Assembly (NCBI RefSeq): GCF_028532485.1
Contig: NZ_CP116942.1
Coordinates: 558,001 to 622,000 of the forward strand
Source of the DNA: Iamia majanohamensis
GTDB lineage: Bacteria > Actinomycetota > Acidimicrobiia > Acidimicrobiales > Iamiaceae
DNA length: 64,000 bases
Direction of reading: 5' to 3'
Below the pieces are notes generated by a model. That model ran no database searches and was not told the origin of the DNA. It saw nothing but the letters and a program-made list of their open reading frames with translations. Position numbers and translations under genes: made by a program. Shown in pieces: positions 28,562 through 36,929 of the stretch (its first letter is position 1; each line of letters starts with the position of its first letter).

Positions 28562-29392
28562 ATGGAACCCGACAGACCGGAGCCCCTGGACCTCGTCGAG
28601 CGGGCCCACCTCGTCGACCCGGCCGATCGCAGCCACACCGTCCACCGCTACGGCGCCCCCGACGACCTGGCCGACCTGGTCCGGCGCTTCTGGCTGCCGG
28701 TGTGGTCGGTCCCACCCGGCGAGGAGGCCGTCCAGCGGGTGCTCCAGTACCCGGTGGCCCTGGTGGTCGTGGCGTCCACCTACACGACCGTCCGGGGCCC
28801 GGCGTCGGGGCTGTCGGAGGTGGCCCTGGCCGGCGACGGCTGGGCCGCCGGGGTGATGTTCCAGCCCGCGGCCGGGGCGATGCTGGTGGGCGGGACCATG
28901 GACGCCTGGACCGACCGGGCCGAGCCCCTCGAGGTCCTCGGCCCCCACACCGTCCCGGTGGTCACCGCGGTGCGCGAGGCCATGGGGGCCGAGCCCCACG
29001 CCGAGGCCTCGCACCGTCGGGCCATCGAGGCCCTGGCCGGCCTGGCCCGGCGCCTCGGACCCGTCGACGCCGAGGGTCGGCTGGCCAACGAGGTGGTCGC
29101 CTGCGTCGAGGACCGCCCGGAGATCACCTCGGTGGCGCTCCTGTGCGCCGAGGTCGGGCTGGGCGAGCGCGCCCTGCAGCGCCTGACCCGGGCCCGCCTC
29201 GGCCTCACCCCCCGCTGGCTGATCCAGCGGCGTCGCCTCCACGAGGCCGCCGAGCGCCTCCGGACCCACGGCGGGTCCCTCGCCGACCTGGCCGCCGAGC
29301 TGGGCTACGCCGACCAGCCCCACTTCACCCGCGACCTGCGCACCGTCACCGACATGACCCCGGGCCAGCTGGCCGCCCTCCACCGCCCCTGA
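28562..29392 (+). CDS. AraC-family transcriptional regulator
   Basis: A 276-residue regulator. The N-terminal half resembles the DUF6597 sensory domain ('RRFWLPVWSVPPGEEAVQRV', 'GVMFQPAAGAMLVGG'); the C-terminus carries two helix-turn-helix motifs: 'CAEVGLGERALQRLTRARLG' with 'LTPRWLIQRRRLHEAAERL', and 'DLAAELGYADQPHFTRDLRT' with 'VTDMTPGQL'. It is divergently transcribed from the TIGR03086-type gene with 37 bases between start codons, so promoters must overlap. Effector unknown. Confidence 0.88.
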   Translation: MEPDRPEPLDLVERAHLVDPADRSHTVHRYGAPDDLADLVRRFWLPVWSVPPGEEAVQRVLQYPVALVVVASTYTTVRGPASGLSEVALAGDGWAAGVMFQPAAGAMLVGGTMDAWTDRAEPLEVLGPHTVPVVTAVREAMGAEPHAEASHRRAIEALAGLARRLGPVDAEGRLANEVVACVEDRPEITSVALLCAEVGLGERALQRLTRARLGLTPRWLIQRRRLHEAAERLRTHGGSLADLAAELGYADQPHFTRDLRTVTDMTPGQLAALHRP

Positions 29393-29449
29393 CCGCCACG
29401 CCGAGCGATCTCGACGGGGCCGGGAGGCCTCGTCGGCCATGATCGGGGG

Positions 29450-30886
29450 ATGGCTGCGGACGCGGTGACCCCCGGGCTGGAGGAGATCCGGCTCCACGAC
29501 ACCCGCACCCGGCAGGTGGTGCCCCTGGAGCCGCTCGTGCCGGGCACGGTCGGCATGTACACCTGCGGGCCCACGGTCTACGCCCCCCAGACCCTCGGCA
29601 ACATGCGCAGCCAGCTCGTGCCCGACCTGGTGCGCCGGGTCCTGCTCGCCGCCGGCCTCGAGGTCACCTACGTCACCAACGTCACCGACGTCGGCCACCT
29701 GGTGTCCGACGCCGACGAGGGCGAGGACAAGCTGGAGCGGGCGGCCGCCTCCTCCGGCGAGACCGCCGCCGAGATCGCCGCCCGCTACACCGAGCAGTGG
29801 GCCACCGACCGGCGCCGCCTGGGCTGCCTCGAGCCCGACATCGTCCCCCGGGCGGCCGCGCACATCGCCCAGCAGATCGCCATGGTGCAGGCCCTCGAGG
29901 ACCAGGGTCGGACCTACGTCATCGACGACGGCGTCTACTTCGACACCTCCACCTTCCCGGCCTACGCCGACTTCGCCGGGCTCCGCCTCGACGAGCTGGA
30001 GGCCACCGGCCGGGTCGAGGCCACCGAGGCCAAGCGCCACCCTGCCGACTTCGCCCTCTGGAAGCTCACCCCGCCCGGGGTGGTGCGCCAGCAGGAGTGG
30101 GACTCCCCGTGGGGCCGGGGCTTCCCCGGCTGGCACATCGAGTGCTCGGCCATGGCCACCGAGTACCTGGGCACCCGCTTCGACATCCACACCGGCGGGA
30201 TCGACCACGTGCGGGTGCACCACACCAACGAGGTGGCCCAGAGCGAGTGCGCCCTCGGCGTGCACCCGTGGGTCTCGCTCTGGCTGCACAACGAGTTCCT
30301 CGACCTGGGCGGGGAGAAGATGTCGAAGTCGTCCGGCCACGTGCTGGTGGTCGACTCCCTCGTGGAGCGGGGCATCGACCCCCTCGCCTTCCGCTACTTC
30401 TTCCTCCAGGCCCACTACCGCCAGAAGCAGGACTTCTCCTTCGCCGCGGTGGAGGCGGCGGGCACCGCCCTTCGCCGCCTGGTGGGGCACGCGGTGGCGG
30501 CGCGCGACGCCGGCGGCGAGCCCGACCCGGCGACGGTCGCGCCCCACCTGCGCCGCTTCTGGGGCTTCCTGGCCGACGACCTCAAGGCGCCCCAGGCCCT
30601 GTCGGTCGTGTGGGACGTGGTCCGGGCCGACGACCTCTCCGACGCCGACCGGTGGGCCTTCCTGGCCGACGCCGACCGGGCCCTCGGCCTCGGCCTGGCC
30701 GAGGCCGAGGCCCCCGACGCCGACGCCTCGGGCTCCGACCCCCGCATCGACGGGCTCGTGGCGGCGCGGGCCGAGGCGCGGGCCGCCAGGGACTTCGCCA
30801 CCTCGGACCGCATCCGCGACGAGCTGGCCGCCGAGGGCATCGAGCTGGAGGACGGCCCCGACGGCACCACCTGGCGCCGCCGCTGA
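29450..30886 (+). CDS. cysS: Cysteine--tRNA ligase, divergent subfamily
   Basis: A 478-residue class I synthetase. Zinc ligands are recognisable: Cys in 'MYTCGPTVYA', Cys in 'WHIECSAMA', and His/Glu in 'VHHTNEVAQSE'; the KMSKS loop is 'GEKMSKSSGHV'. The HIGH motif however reads T-L-G-N ('APQTLGNMRS'), with threonine in place of the first histidine. The subfamily trait 'TNVTDVGHLVSDADEGEDK' separates it from E. coli-type CysS ('TDIDDK'). Close relatives also include mycothiol ligase MshC, but the full length and C-terminal tRNA-binding part favour CysS. A second, canonical cysS may exist elsewhere. Confidence 0.85.
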   Translation: MAADAVTPGLEEIRLHDTRTRQVVPLEPLVPGTVGMYTCGPTVYAPQTLGNMRSQLVPDLVRRVLLAAGLEVTYVTNVTDVGHLVSDADEGEDKLERAAASSGETAAEIAARYTEQWATDRRRLGCLEPDIVPRAAAHIAQQIAMVQALEDQGRTYVIDDGVYFDTSTFPAYADFAGLRLDELEATGRVEATEAKRHPADFALWKLTPPGVVRQQEWDSPWGRGFPGWHIECSAMATEYLGTRFDIHTGGIDHVRVHHTNEVAQSECALGVHPWVSLWLHNEFLDLGGEKMSKSSGHVLVVDSLVERGIDPLAFRYFFLQAHYRQKQDFSFAAVEAAGTALRRLVGHAVAARDAGGEPDPATVAPHLRRFWGFLADDLKAPQALSVVWDVVRADDLSDADRWAFLADADRALGLGLAEAEAPDADASGSDPRIDGLVAARAEARAARDFATSDRIRDELAAEGIELEDGPDGTTWRRR

Positions 30887-30950
30887 TCCCCGTCTGCTGA
30901 CGCCGGGCGCCGGGTCCGGGCCGTTCGGGGTGCCCAGGGGGGCGGAGCGG

Positions 30951-32660
30951 TCAGGGGCAGAGCAGGGGCAGGACGGTGCAGACGGGCCCCTGGGGCCGGG
31001 TCGTGGTGGTCGGCGCGGGGGCGGTGGTCGTGGTCGGCGCGGCCGTGGACGGCGTCGGCGAGGGCGCCGGTGTCGGCGTCGGTGGGGGTGCGGGCGCAGG
31101 TGCCGGGGCGGGGCTCGGGGCGGGGCTCGGGGCGGGGGCGTCGGTGCCTCCGCCGCCCACGGGGGCGCCCCCGCCGCCCCCGGTCGGGCCCCCGCCCCCC
31201 GAGGGCGCAGGGGCCGGGGCGGGCAGGGTGCGGCCGGCGCCGCCGGAGGTCGGGGCCGGGGCGTCGGGCCGACCCGCGGTCGTGGGGGTGGTGCCGGGGC
31301 GGGACGGCGCCGGCGGGGCGGCCGCCTCGGTCGGTCGGGTGGTGGGGCCGGTGTCGTCCTCGGTGGCCACCACGGGGACGACGGGCCGACCGTCGTCGAG
31401 GAGGGGACCGCCGTCGCCGGTCGCCGGGGCGGCGGCCTCCGACGCGCCCGAGGGCCGGGCCGGTCCGCCGGTGGCATCGGCGGTGAGCAGGCTGCCCACC
31501 GCCGAGGCGGTGAGGATGCCGGCGGCCAGGGCGGCGACCACCCGCAGGCGCGCGGGGGTGGCCCCGGCGGTGGCCAGCTGGCGGGCCGAGCGGTCGCGCT
31601 CGGGGAGGGCCAGGTCGTCGGGGAGGGTGTCGTCGAGGCCGGGGAGGGCCAGTACGGAGATCCCGTCGTCCTCGCCGACGGCGGTGTTCGGGTCCTCGGC
31701 GATGTCGGCGTCCACGCCCACCGAGGTCTCGGCGTCCTCCCGAGAGGTGGCGGCGACGGCCCCCGGGGTCGAACGACGGGCGCCGTCCCCCGCAGGCGGT
31801 GCCACGCCCGCGGCGGCCGGGACCGAGGCGGCGCCCTCCGCCGTCGCCGGGAGCACCGTCCGGAGGTCGGCGTCGTGGTCGGCGGCGGCGGTGGGCGCGA
31901 GGCCGGCGTCGGCGGGTGGTTCCTCCGGCAGCAGCGGGGCGGGGGGCGCGGGCGGCGTCGCGTCCCGACCTCGGCGTCCGAGGGGCAGGCGCTCGCACGC
32001 GCGGGTCAGCACGTGGCCGACCTGGCCGAGCGGGCGGTCGAGGCGGGCCACGGCGGTGGCGAGGGGGTGGCGGTCCGGGATGGCGACCTCCAGGCCCTGC
32101 CACTCGCGCCAGCCCGTCGCCGCGGCGTCGACCAGCTCCGGCGGCGGCGTCAGGGCGAGGGCGCGCGCCTCGCGGCCGGCCGCGGCCGACCACCGCGGCG
32201 CGGGCGCGTCCCTCCCGCCCAGGCCGGCCCCGGCGCGGAGCAGGTCGACGACCGCGTCCTCGGCCCACCCCTGGGCCTCGGTCAGCCACGCCGCGGTGCG
32301 GGTGGGACCGTCGAGCGTCGCCAGGGCGGCGGGCAGGTCGACGGGGTCGGGGGCGAGGTCCGGGTGGCCCTCGCGGGCCAGCTCGTAGGCGGTGGCGGCG
32401 AGGGCCGGGCCCACCGGCCCGTCGGGGTCGCCGATGCCTGCGGCCCGGGCCGCCAGGGTGCGGGTGAAGGCCCCGGCTGCGGCCCGGGTGGCCACGGCCC
32501 CGTCCCCGGACGCCAGGGCCGCGGTGGTCCACACGAGGGTGCGGAAGCGGTCGGCCAGGGCGGCGAAGGCCTCGGCCGCCCCGTAGGCCGCCCGGTCGGC
32601 GAGGTGGGCGTCGGTGACGCCGGTCGGCGGGGCGTCGCCCTCCTGGGACCCCTGGGACAT
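30951..32660 (-). CDS. Sigma-factor-like N-terminus fused to a membrane helix and a long Pro-rich outer domain
   Basis: A 569-residue protein. Residues 20-75 and 105-145 resemble degenerate sigma-70 regions 2 and 4 ('AAYGAAEAFAALADRFRTLV' and 'LDGPTRTAAWLTEAQGWAED'). A variable cytoplasmic linker leads to one membrane helix near 370-392 ('VVAALAAGILTASAVGSLL'), then about 175 residues of Pro/Ala/Gly/Thr repeats, ending in a small cysteine motif 'VCTVLPLLCP'. ATG 32660 begins the ordered part. Some known ECF groups carry a fused membrane and outer segment; here the sigma core is weak, so it may be a signalling relic or a new variant. Confidence 0.6.
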   Translation of the reverse strand: MSQGSQEGDAPPTGVTDAHLADRAAYGAAEAFAALADRFRTLVWTTAALASGDGAVATRAAAGAFTRTLAARAAGIGDPDGPVGPALAATAYELAREGHPDLAPDPVDLPAALATLDGPTRTAAWLTEAQGWAEDAVVDLLRAGAGLGGRDAPAPRWSAAAGREARALALTPPPELVDAAATGWREWQGLEVAIPDRHPLATAVARLDRPLGQVGHVLTRACERLPLGRRGRDATPPAPPAPLLPEEPPADAGLAPTAAADHDADLRTVLPATAEGAASVPAAAGVAPPAGDGARRSTPGAVAATSREDAETSVGVDADIAEDPNTAVGEDDGISVLALPGLDDTLPDDLALPERDRSARQLATAGATPARLRVVAALAAGILTASAVGSLLTADATGGPARPSGASEAAAPATGDGGPLLDDGRPVVPVVATEDDTGPTTRPTEAAAPPAPSRPGTTPTTAGRPDAPAPTSGGAGRTLPAPAPAPSGGGGPTGGGGGAPVGGGGTDAPAPSPAPSPAPAPAPAPPPTPTPAPSPTPSTAAPTTTTAPAPTTTTRPQGPVCTVLPLLCP

Positions 32661-32801
32661 GGTGGACCTCCACGGGCCGGCAGGCGGGGCCCGAGCTCGA
32701 CGTCGGGGCCGCGCCCCGGTGCAGGGGGAGGGTTCGCCCTCACCCGTCGGGGTCCTGCCGGCGTCCTCGGGTGGCACCGCCTCCGCGGCCGCCCTACGCT
32801 G

Positions 32802-32817
32802 GTTACTGCGCGGTAAC
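32802..32817 (+). promoter_or_regulatory. Operator-like palindrome before the acyl-CoA dehydrogenase
   Basis: GTTACTGCGCGGTAAC matches its reverse complement at 14 of 16 positions and ends 41 bases before the ATG at 32859. TTAC...GTAA palindromes of this size are typical TetR-family sites at fatty-acid catabolism genes. Confidence 0.6.
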
Positions 32818-32858
32818 TTCCTGCCGCGCGACTCGCCGCCGACACCGGGAGCCGTCCC

Positions 32859-34091
32859 ATGTCCGATTTCTCACTGGCCCTCAACGAGGACCAGCTCCAG
32901 CTGCAGAAGTGGGTGCACGACTTCGCCGCCGACGTCATCCGCCCGGTGGCCGAGGAGTGGGACGAGAAGGAGGAGTTCCCCTGGCCCGTCGTCGAGGAGG
33001 CGGCCAAGATCGGCCTCTACGGCTTCGACTTCATGGCCCAGGCCATGATGGGCGACCCCACCGGCCTCACCATGCCCGTCGCCATCGAGGAGCTGTTCTG
33101 GGGCGACGCCGGCATCGGCCTGTCGATCATGGGCTCGGGCCTGGCCGCCGCCGGCATCGCCGGCAACGGCACCCCCGAGCAGCTCGGCGAGTGGGTGCCC
33201 CAGTGCTACGGCACCCCGGACAAGGTCGCCCTGGGCGCCTTCTGCGTCTCCGAGCCCGACGCCGGCTCCGACGTGTCGTCGCTGCGGACCCGGGCCGAGT
33301 ACGACGAGGCCAAGGACGAGTGGGTGCTCAACGGCACCAAGGCGTGGATCACCAACGGCGGCATCGCCGATGTCCACGTGGTGGTGGCCACGGTCGACCC
33401 CGAGCTCCGGGGCCGGGGCCAGGCCAGCTTCATCGTCCCGCCGAACACCGAGGGGCTGTCGCAGGGCCAGAAGTACAAGAAGCACGGCATCAAGGCCAGC
33501 CACACCGCCGAGGTCGTCCTCGACGACGTCCGCGTGCCCGGCTCCTGCCTCCTCGGCGGCAAGGAGAAGCTGGACGAGAAGCTGGCCAAGGCCCGCGAGG
33601 CCCTGAACAAGCCCAAGCCCGCCTCCAGCGGCAAGCAGCCGGCCATGGCCACCTTCGAGGCCACCCGTCCCGCCGTGGGCGCCCAGGCCATCGGCGTCGC
33701 CCGCGCCGCCTACGAGTACGCCCTGGACTACGCCCAGGAGCGCAAGGCCTTCGGCAAGGCGATCATCGAGAACCAGTCCATCGCCTTCATGCTCGCCGAC
33801 ATGGTCACCGAGATCGACGCCGCCCGGCTGCTCGTGCACCGGGCCGCTTGGCTCTCCCGCAACGGCACCTACGTCAACGCCGAGGGCAGCCAGTCGAAGC
33901 TCAAGGCCGGCCGCGTCGCCGTGTGGGCCACCGAGCGGGCCATCCAGATCCTCGGCGGCTACGGCTACACCCGGGAGTACCCCGTGGAGCGCTGGCACCG
34001 CGACGCCAAGATCTTCGACATCTTCGAGGGCACCGAGCAGATCCAGCAGCTCGTCATCGCCCGGGCCATCAGCGGCCTGCGCATCGAGTAG
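32859..34091 (+). CDS. Acyl-CoA dehydrogenase
   Basis: A 410-residue FAD enzyme of beta-oxidation. Typical blocks: 'FCVSEPDAGSDVSSLRTRAE', 'WVLNGTKAWITNGG', 'GVARAAYEYALDYAQERKAF', 'QILGGYGYTREYPVERWHRD' and the C-terminal 'IFEGTEQIQQLVIARAI'. The catalytic glutamate should lie in the stretch just before 'WHRDAKIFDIFEGTEQ' or at that EGTEQ, as in the short-chain/medium-chain groups. Chain-length preference is not clear. Codon use is less extreme than neighbours (more AAG). Its 3' end is tandemly duplicated just downstream. Confidence 0.93.
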   Translation: MSDFSLALNEDQLQLQKWVHDFAADVIRPVAEEWDEKEEFPWPVVEEAAKIGLYGFDFMAQAMMGDPTGLTMPVAIEELFWGDAGIGLSIMGSGLAAAGIAGNGTPEQLGEWVPQCYGTPDKVALGAFCVSEPDAGSDVSSLRTRAEYDEAKDEWVLNGTKAWITNGGIADVHVVVATVDPELRGRGQASFIVPPNTEGLSQGQKYKKHGIKASHTAEVVLDDVRVPGSCLLGGKEKLDEKLAKAREALNKPKPASSGKQPAMATFEATRPAVGAQAIGVARAAYEYALDYAQERKAFGKAIIENQSIAFMLADMVTEIDAARLLVHRAAWLSRNGTYVNAEGSQSKLKAGRVAVWATERAIQILGGYGYTREYPVERWHRDAKIFDIFEGTEQIQQLVIARAISGLRIE

Positions 34092-34253
34092 CGGGGCCGT
34101 CCCGCCTGCGGCGGAGCCAAGATCTCCACCGTCACATCCGAGGGCACCGAGCAGGTCCAGCAGCTCGTCATCGCCCGGGCCATCTCGGGCCTGCGCATCG
34201 AGTAGCGGGGCCGTTCCGCCTGCGGCGGAGCCGAGATCTCCACCGTCGGGGCC
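34026..34253. repeat. Tandem duplication (114-bp period) of the acyl-CoA dehydrogenase 3' end
   Basis: The segment from the EGTEQ codons through the stop and the following 48 bases is repeated once, starting at 34140. The copies differ at about six positions in the first 105 bases. Each copy contains the small hairpin CCGCC/GGCGG behind the stop codon. The period is a multiple of three, so the reading frame is kept. Confidence 0.9.
34140..34205 (+). pseudogene. Duplicated C-terminal fragment of the acyl-CoA dehydrogenase
   Basis: Encodes 'EGTEQVQQLVIARAISGLRI' plus E and TAG, one residue (I to V) different from the real C-terminus upstream; no start codon or upstream part is present. Confidence 0.85.
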
Positions 34254-34264
34254 GGGCCTCGCCG

Positions 34265-35350
34265 TCAGGGCGCGAGCGGTGTGGGCACGCAGGGTCCGAT
34301 CGCGGGTGTCGACCTCGGTGCCGGGGCTCGGTCGGCGACGGCCCGGTCCTCGGCCCCCTCGACCGGGGGGGCGGTCACCACGCGGTCGCGCCCCTGCTCC
34401 TTGGCGACGTACATGGCCGCGTCGGCGCGCCCGACCCAGCTGGTGACGGTGTCGGCGGTCCGGACCTCGGCCACGCCGACCGAGGCGGTCACGCCGGTGG
34501 CGGCGATGCCGGCGCGGAGCCGCTCGGCGCTCCGCTCGGCCGCGGCCGCATCGGTCTCGGGCAGCAGGACCAGGAACTCCTCGCCGCCCCAGCGGCACAC
34601 CACGTCGTCGCGCCGCACCAGGGAGGTGAGGGCGGTCGCCACGCCGCGCAGGGCGTCGTCGCCGGCCTCGTGGCCCAGGGTGTCGTTGAGGTCCTTGAAG
34701 TGGTCGAGGTCCACGACGAGCACGCTGGCCGGAGGCCCGCCGGCGCCGACGGAGCGGAGCGCGGCGGTGAGCCGCAGCAGGGCCGGCCGACGGTTGAACA
34801 GGCCGGTGAGGGGGTCGAAGGCGGCCATGCGGCCCTCGGTGGCGGCCCGGTTGGCGTAGAGGTCCAGGGTGGCCAGGGCCAGGCCGTGGACGGCGAGCAC
34901 CGTCAGGAGCTGGGCGAAGAGCTCGGGGTGGCCCGGCAGCAGGCCGGCAGCGGCGGGGACGAGGACCACGCCGACGACGGCGAGGGACCACCAGCGACGC
35001 TGCTCGGTCGGGGCGATGACGAGGGCGAAGATCGGCAGGATCGTCCCGTAGGCCGCGGTCTCGAAGGTGAGCTCGGTCGGCGTCGACCCCAGCAGCAGCG
35101 ACCAGGCCGTCGTGGTCACCACCGCCTGGGCCAGGAAGAGGCGGCCCGAGCCGACCGGGCTCAGGCGCCCGGTGCGCAGGGCCCAGAGGTTGGCGGCCAG
35201 GGCGGCCGACCGCAGCGGCAGGGTCAGCAGCACCACCTGGCTCCCCGCGGTGGCCGCCTCCACCGGTCCCGCGACCAGGACCGCGACGACCAGCCAGGTC
35301 ATGGTCCGGCGGGTGAGCCGTCCCGACGTCAGTGCCTCCCCGCCGCCCAT
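34265..35350 (-). CDS. Membrane diguanylate cyclase (GGDEF protein)
   Basis: A 361-residue protein with five or six membrane helices in the first 170 residues, then a GGDEF domain: 'DPLTGLFNRRPALLRLTAAL', 'VDLDHFKDLNDTLGHEAGDD' and 'VCRWGGEEFLVLLPETD'. The GGEEF loop and the metal-binding aspartate are intact, so cyclic di-GMP synthesis is expected. No RxxD inhibitory site is obvious five residues before GGEEF. The last 40 residues are disordered. Contrast with the inactive GGDEF protein at the left edge. Confidence 0.9.
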   Translation of the reverse strand: MGGGEALTSGRLTRRTMTWLVVAVLVAGPVEAATAGSQVVLLTLPLRSAALAANLWALRTGRLSPVGSGRLFLAQAVVTTTAWSLLLGSTPTELTFETAAYGTILPIFALVIAPTEQRRWWSLAVVGVVLVPAAAGLLPGHPELFAQLLTVLAVHGLALATLDLYANRAATEGRMAAFDPLTGLFNRRPALLRLTAALRSVGAGGPPASVLVVDLDHFKDLNDTLGHEAGDDALRGVATALTSLVRRDDVVCRWGGEEFLVLLPETDAAAAERSAERLRAGIAATGVTASVGVAEVRTADTVTSWVGRADAAMYVAKEQGRDRVVTAPPVEGAEDRAVADRAPAPRSTPAIGPCVPTPLAP

Positions 35351-35498
35351 CCGTCCCTCGATCGGCCGTCACCGCCGGGACCTGAGGGCGGGCGCCGCCC
35401 TCCGCCCCCGATCGGCCCGCCGCCGGTACCGTCGCCGGGGACCGCCCGTCCCTGCCGGCCACACCTCGGCGGGGGCACCCCGAGCGAACGGAGACCAG

Positions 35499-36233
35499 GT
35501 GGACCTCACCGGACAGGCCGTCATCGTCACCGGCTCCTCCAGCGGCATCGGCGAGGCCGTGGCCCACCGCCTCGCCGCCCTGGGGGCCGGCATCGTGGTC
35601 AACAGCGCCACCTCCGTGGAGGCGGGCGAGGCCGTGGCCGCCGCCCTGCCCGACGCCGTCTACGTGCAGGGCGACATCTCCGACCCGGCCACCGCCAGCG
35701 CCCTGGTGGGCGCGGCCGAGCAGCGGTGGGGCCGCCTCGACGGCCTGGTCAACAACGCCGGTGTCACCGTCGACGTGCCCTTGGCGGACGTCGACGCGGT
35801 CCGGCCCGAGCACTGGGACCGGGTGCTGCGGACCAACGTGGTCGGCACCTTCCTCGTCAGCCAGGCCGCCCTGCCGCTGCTGCGGGAGGCCCCCGACGGC
35901 TGGATCACCTCGATCACGTCCATCGCCGGCATCCGCCAGACGGGCAGCTCGCTGCCCTACGCCGTGTCCAAGGCGGCCCTCGACCACATGACCACCCTGC
36001 TGGCCAAGCACGCCGGCGACGGGGTGCGGGTCAACGCGGTCGCCCCCGGTCTGGTGGCCACGCCGTGGACCGAGGACTGGGACGCGCTCAAGGCCGGGGT
36101 CGAGGCCGGCGCACCGCTGCACCGGGTGGCCACCGCCGACGACGTGGCCGAGGCCTGCCTCGCCTTCGTCGCCACCCGCTACGCCACCGGTCAGACCCTC
36201 CTCGTCGACGGTGGGCTCGGCCTGGTGATCTGA
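35499..36233 (+). CDS. SDR-family oxidoreductase, FabG-like
   Basis: A 244-residue classical short-chain dehydrogenase. Cofactor motif 'TGSSSGIG' near residue 11, 'NNAGV', active site 'SITSIAG' with 'YAVSKAA', and C-terminal 'GQTLLVDGG'. The start GTG 35499 has GGAGA five bases upstream. FabG-type 3-oxoacyl reductases and glucose dehydrogenases share this pattern. It is divergent from the GGDEF gene and convergent with the TetR gene. Confidence 0.9.
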   Translation: MDLTGQAVIVTGSSSGIGEAVAHRLAALGAGIVVNSATSVEAGEAVAAALPDAVYVQGDISDPATASALVGAAEQRWGRLDGLVNNAGVTVDVPLADVDAVRPEHWDRVLRTNVVGTFLVSQAALPLLREAPDGWITSITSIAGIRQTGSSLPYAVSKAALDHMTTLLAKHAGDGVRVNAVAPGLVATPWTEDWDALKAGVEAGAPLHRVATADDVAEACLAFVATRYATGQTLLVDGGLGLVI

Positions 36234-36289
36234 CCGGTCCCGGCGATGCGGGCCGGGCCGGCATCGGTGCCGACGGGCGGTCGCCCGGT

Positions 36290-36856
36290 TCAGGCCACTG
36301 GCAGGGCGGCGGTGGCGAGGGCGCGGGCGGCGTCCTTGAGGGCGGGGAGCTGGTCGGCCGAGCGGCGGATGCCGCCCACGGCGCAGCCCCCCTCGAGGAG
36401 GGTGGCCACGGCGAGGGAGGTCGGGCCCGGGTCCGGGTGGCCGGCCTCGGCGAGGAGGGCCGCGACGTCGGCGCGCACCCGCTCCTTGCTGGCGACGATG
36501 ACGGCGAGGCCGGGGCTGTCGTCGGGCAGCTCGGCCGCGGCGTTGATGAAGGCGCAGCCCCGGAACGCGTCGCCCTCCAGGGAGGCGAAGTAGACGTCGA
36601 AGTAGACGAGGATCCGGTCGACGGGGTCCTCGACGCCGTCGAGCGCCTCGTCCAGGCGGCGCCGCCAGCGCTCCTCCCGCCAGGACAGGTAGTGCTCGAG
36701 CAGGTCGTCCTTGGACGGGAAGTGGTTGTAGAGGGTGCGCTTGGACACGCCGGCGGCCTCGGCGATGGCGTCGACGCCGGTGGCGGCGATGCCGTGCTCG
36801 TAGAAGCAGTGGTCGGCGGCCTCGAGCACGTCCTCGCGCTTCGAGGGTCGGGCCAT
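36290..36856 (-). CDS. TetR/AcrR-family regulator with two operators
   Basis: A 188-residue regulator. The HTH is 'ADHCFYEHGIAATGVDAIAE' plus 'AAGVSKRTLYNHFPSKDDLL'. The C-terminal part ('LEGDAFRGCAFINAAAELPD') resembles the YcdC/TetR_C group with a conserved cysteine. ATG 36856 starts the ordered region. Twenty bases upstream lies a perfect 16-bp palindrome and 38 bases further a near copy, both overlapping predicted promoters in each direction; autoregulation is very likely. Confidence 0.92.
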   Translation of the reverse strand: MARPSKREDVLEAADHCFYEHGIAATGVDAIAEAAGVSKRTLYNHFPSKDDLLEHYLSWREERWRRRLDEALDGVEDPVDRILVYFDVYFASLEGDAFRGCAFINAAAELPDDSPGLAVIVASKERVRADVAALLAEAGHPDPGPTSLAVATLLEGGCAVGGIRRSADQLPALKDAARALATAALPVA

Positions 36857-36870
36857 GGGCGGATCACCCC

Positions 36871-36899
36871 TTGACTGCACCGATCGGTGCATTTATGGT
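36871..36899 (+). promoter_or_regulatory. Predicted plus-strand promoter over the TetR operator
   Basis: TTGACT (36871-36876), 17 bases, TATGGT (36894-36899). The operator palindrome fills the spacer, so repressor binding would block it. The transcript would run rightward into a region without a recognised gene. Confidence 0.6.
36876..36891. promoter_or_regulatory. TetR operator 1 (perfect 16-bp palindrome)
   Basis: TGCACCGATCGGTGCA is identical to its reverse complement. It lies 19 bases upstream of the TetR start codon. Confidence 0.8.
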
Positions 36900-36919
36900 G
36901 CGGACATCGTAAGTGTACA
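36892..36919 (-). promoter_or_regulatory. Predicted promoter of the TetR gene
   Basis: Minus strand TGTACA (36919-36914), 16 bases, CATAAA (36897-36892), placed between and overlapping the two operators. Confidence 0.5.
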
Positions 36920-36929
36920 GATCGGTGCA
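36914..36929. promoter_or_regulatory. TetR operator 2
   Basis: TGTACAGATCGGTGCA matches operator 1 at 14 of 16 positions; centre-to-centre distance is 38 bp. Confidence 0.7.
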
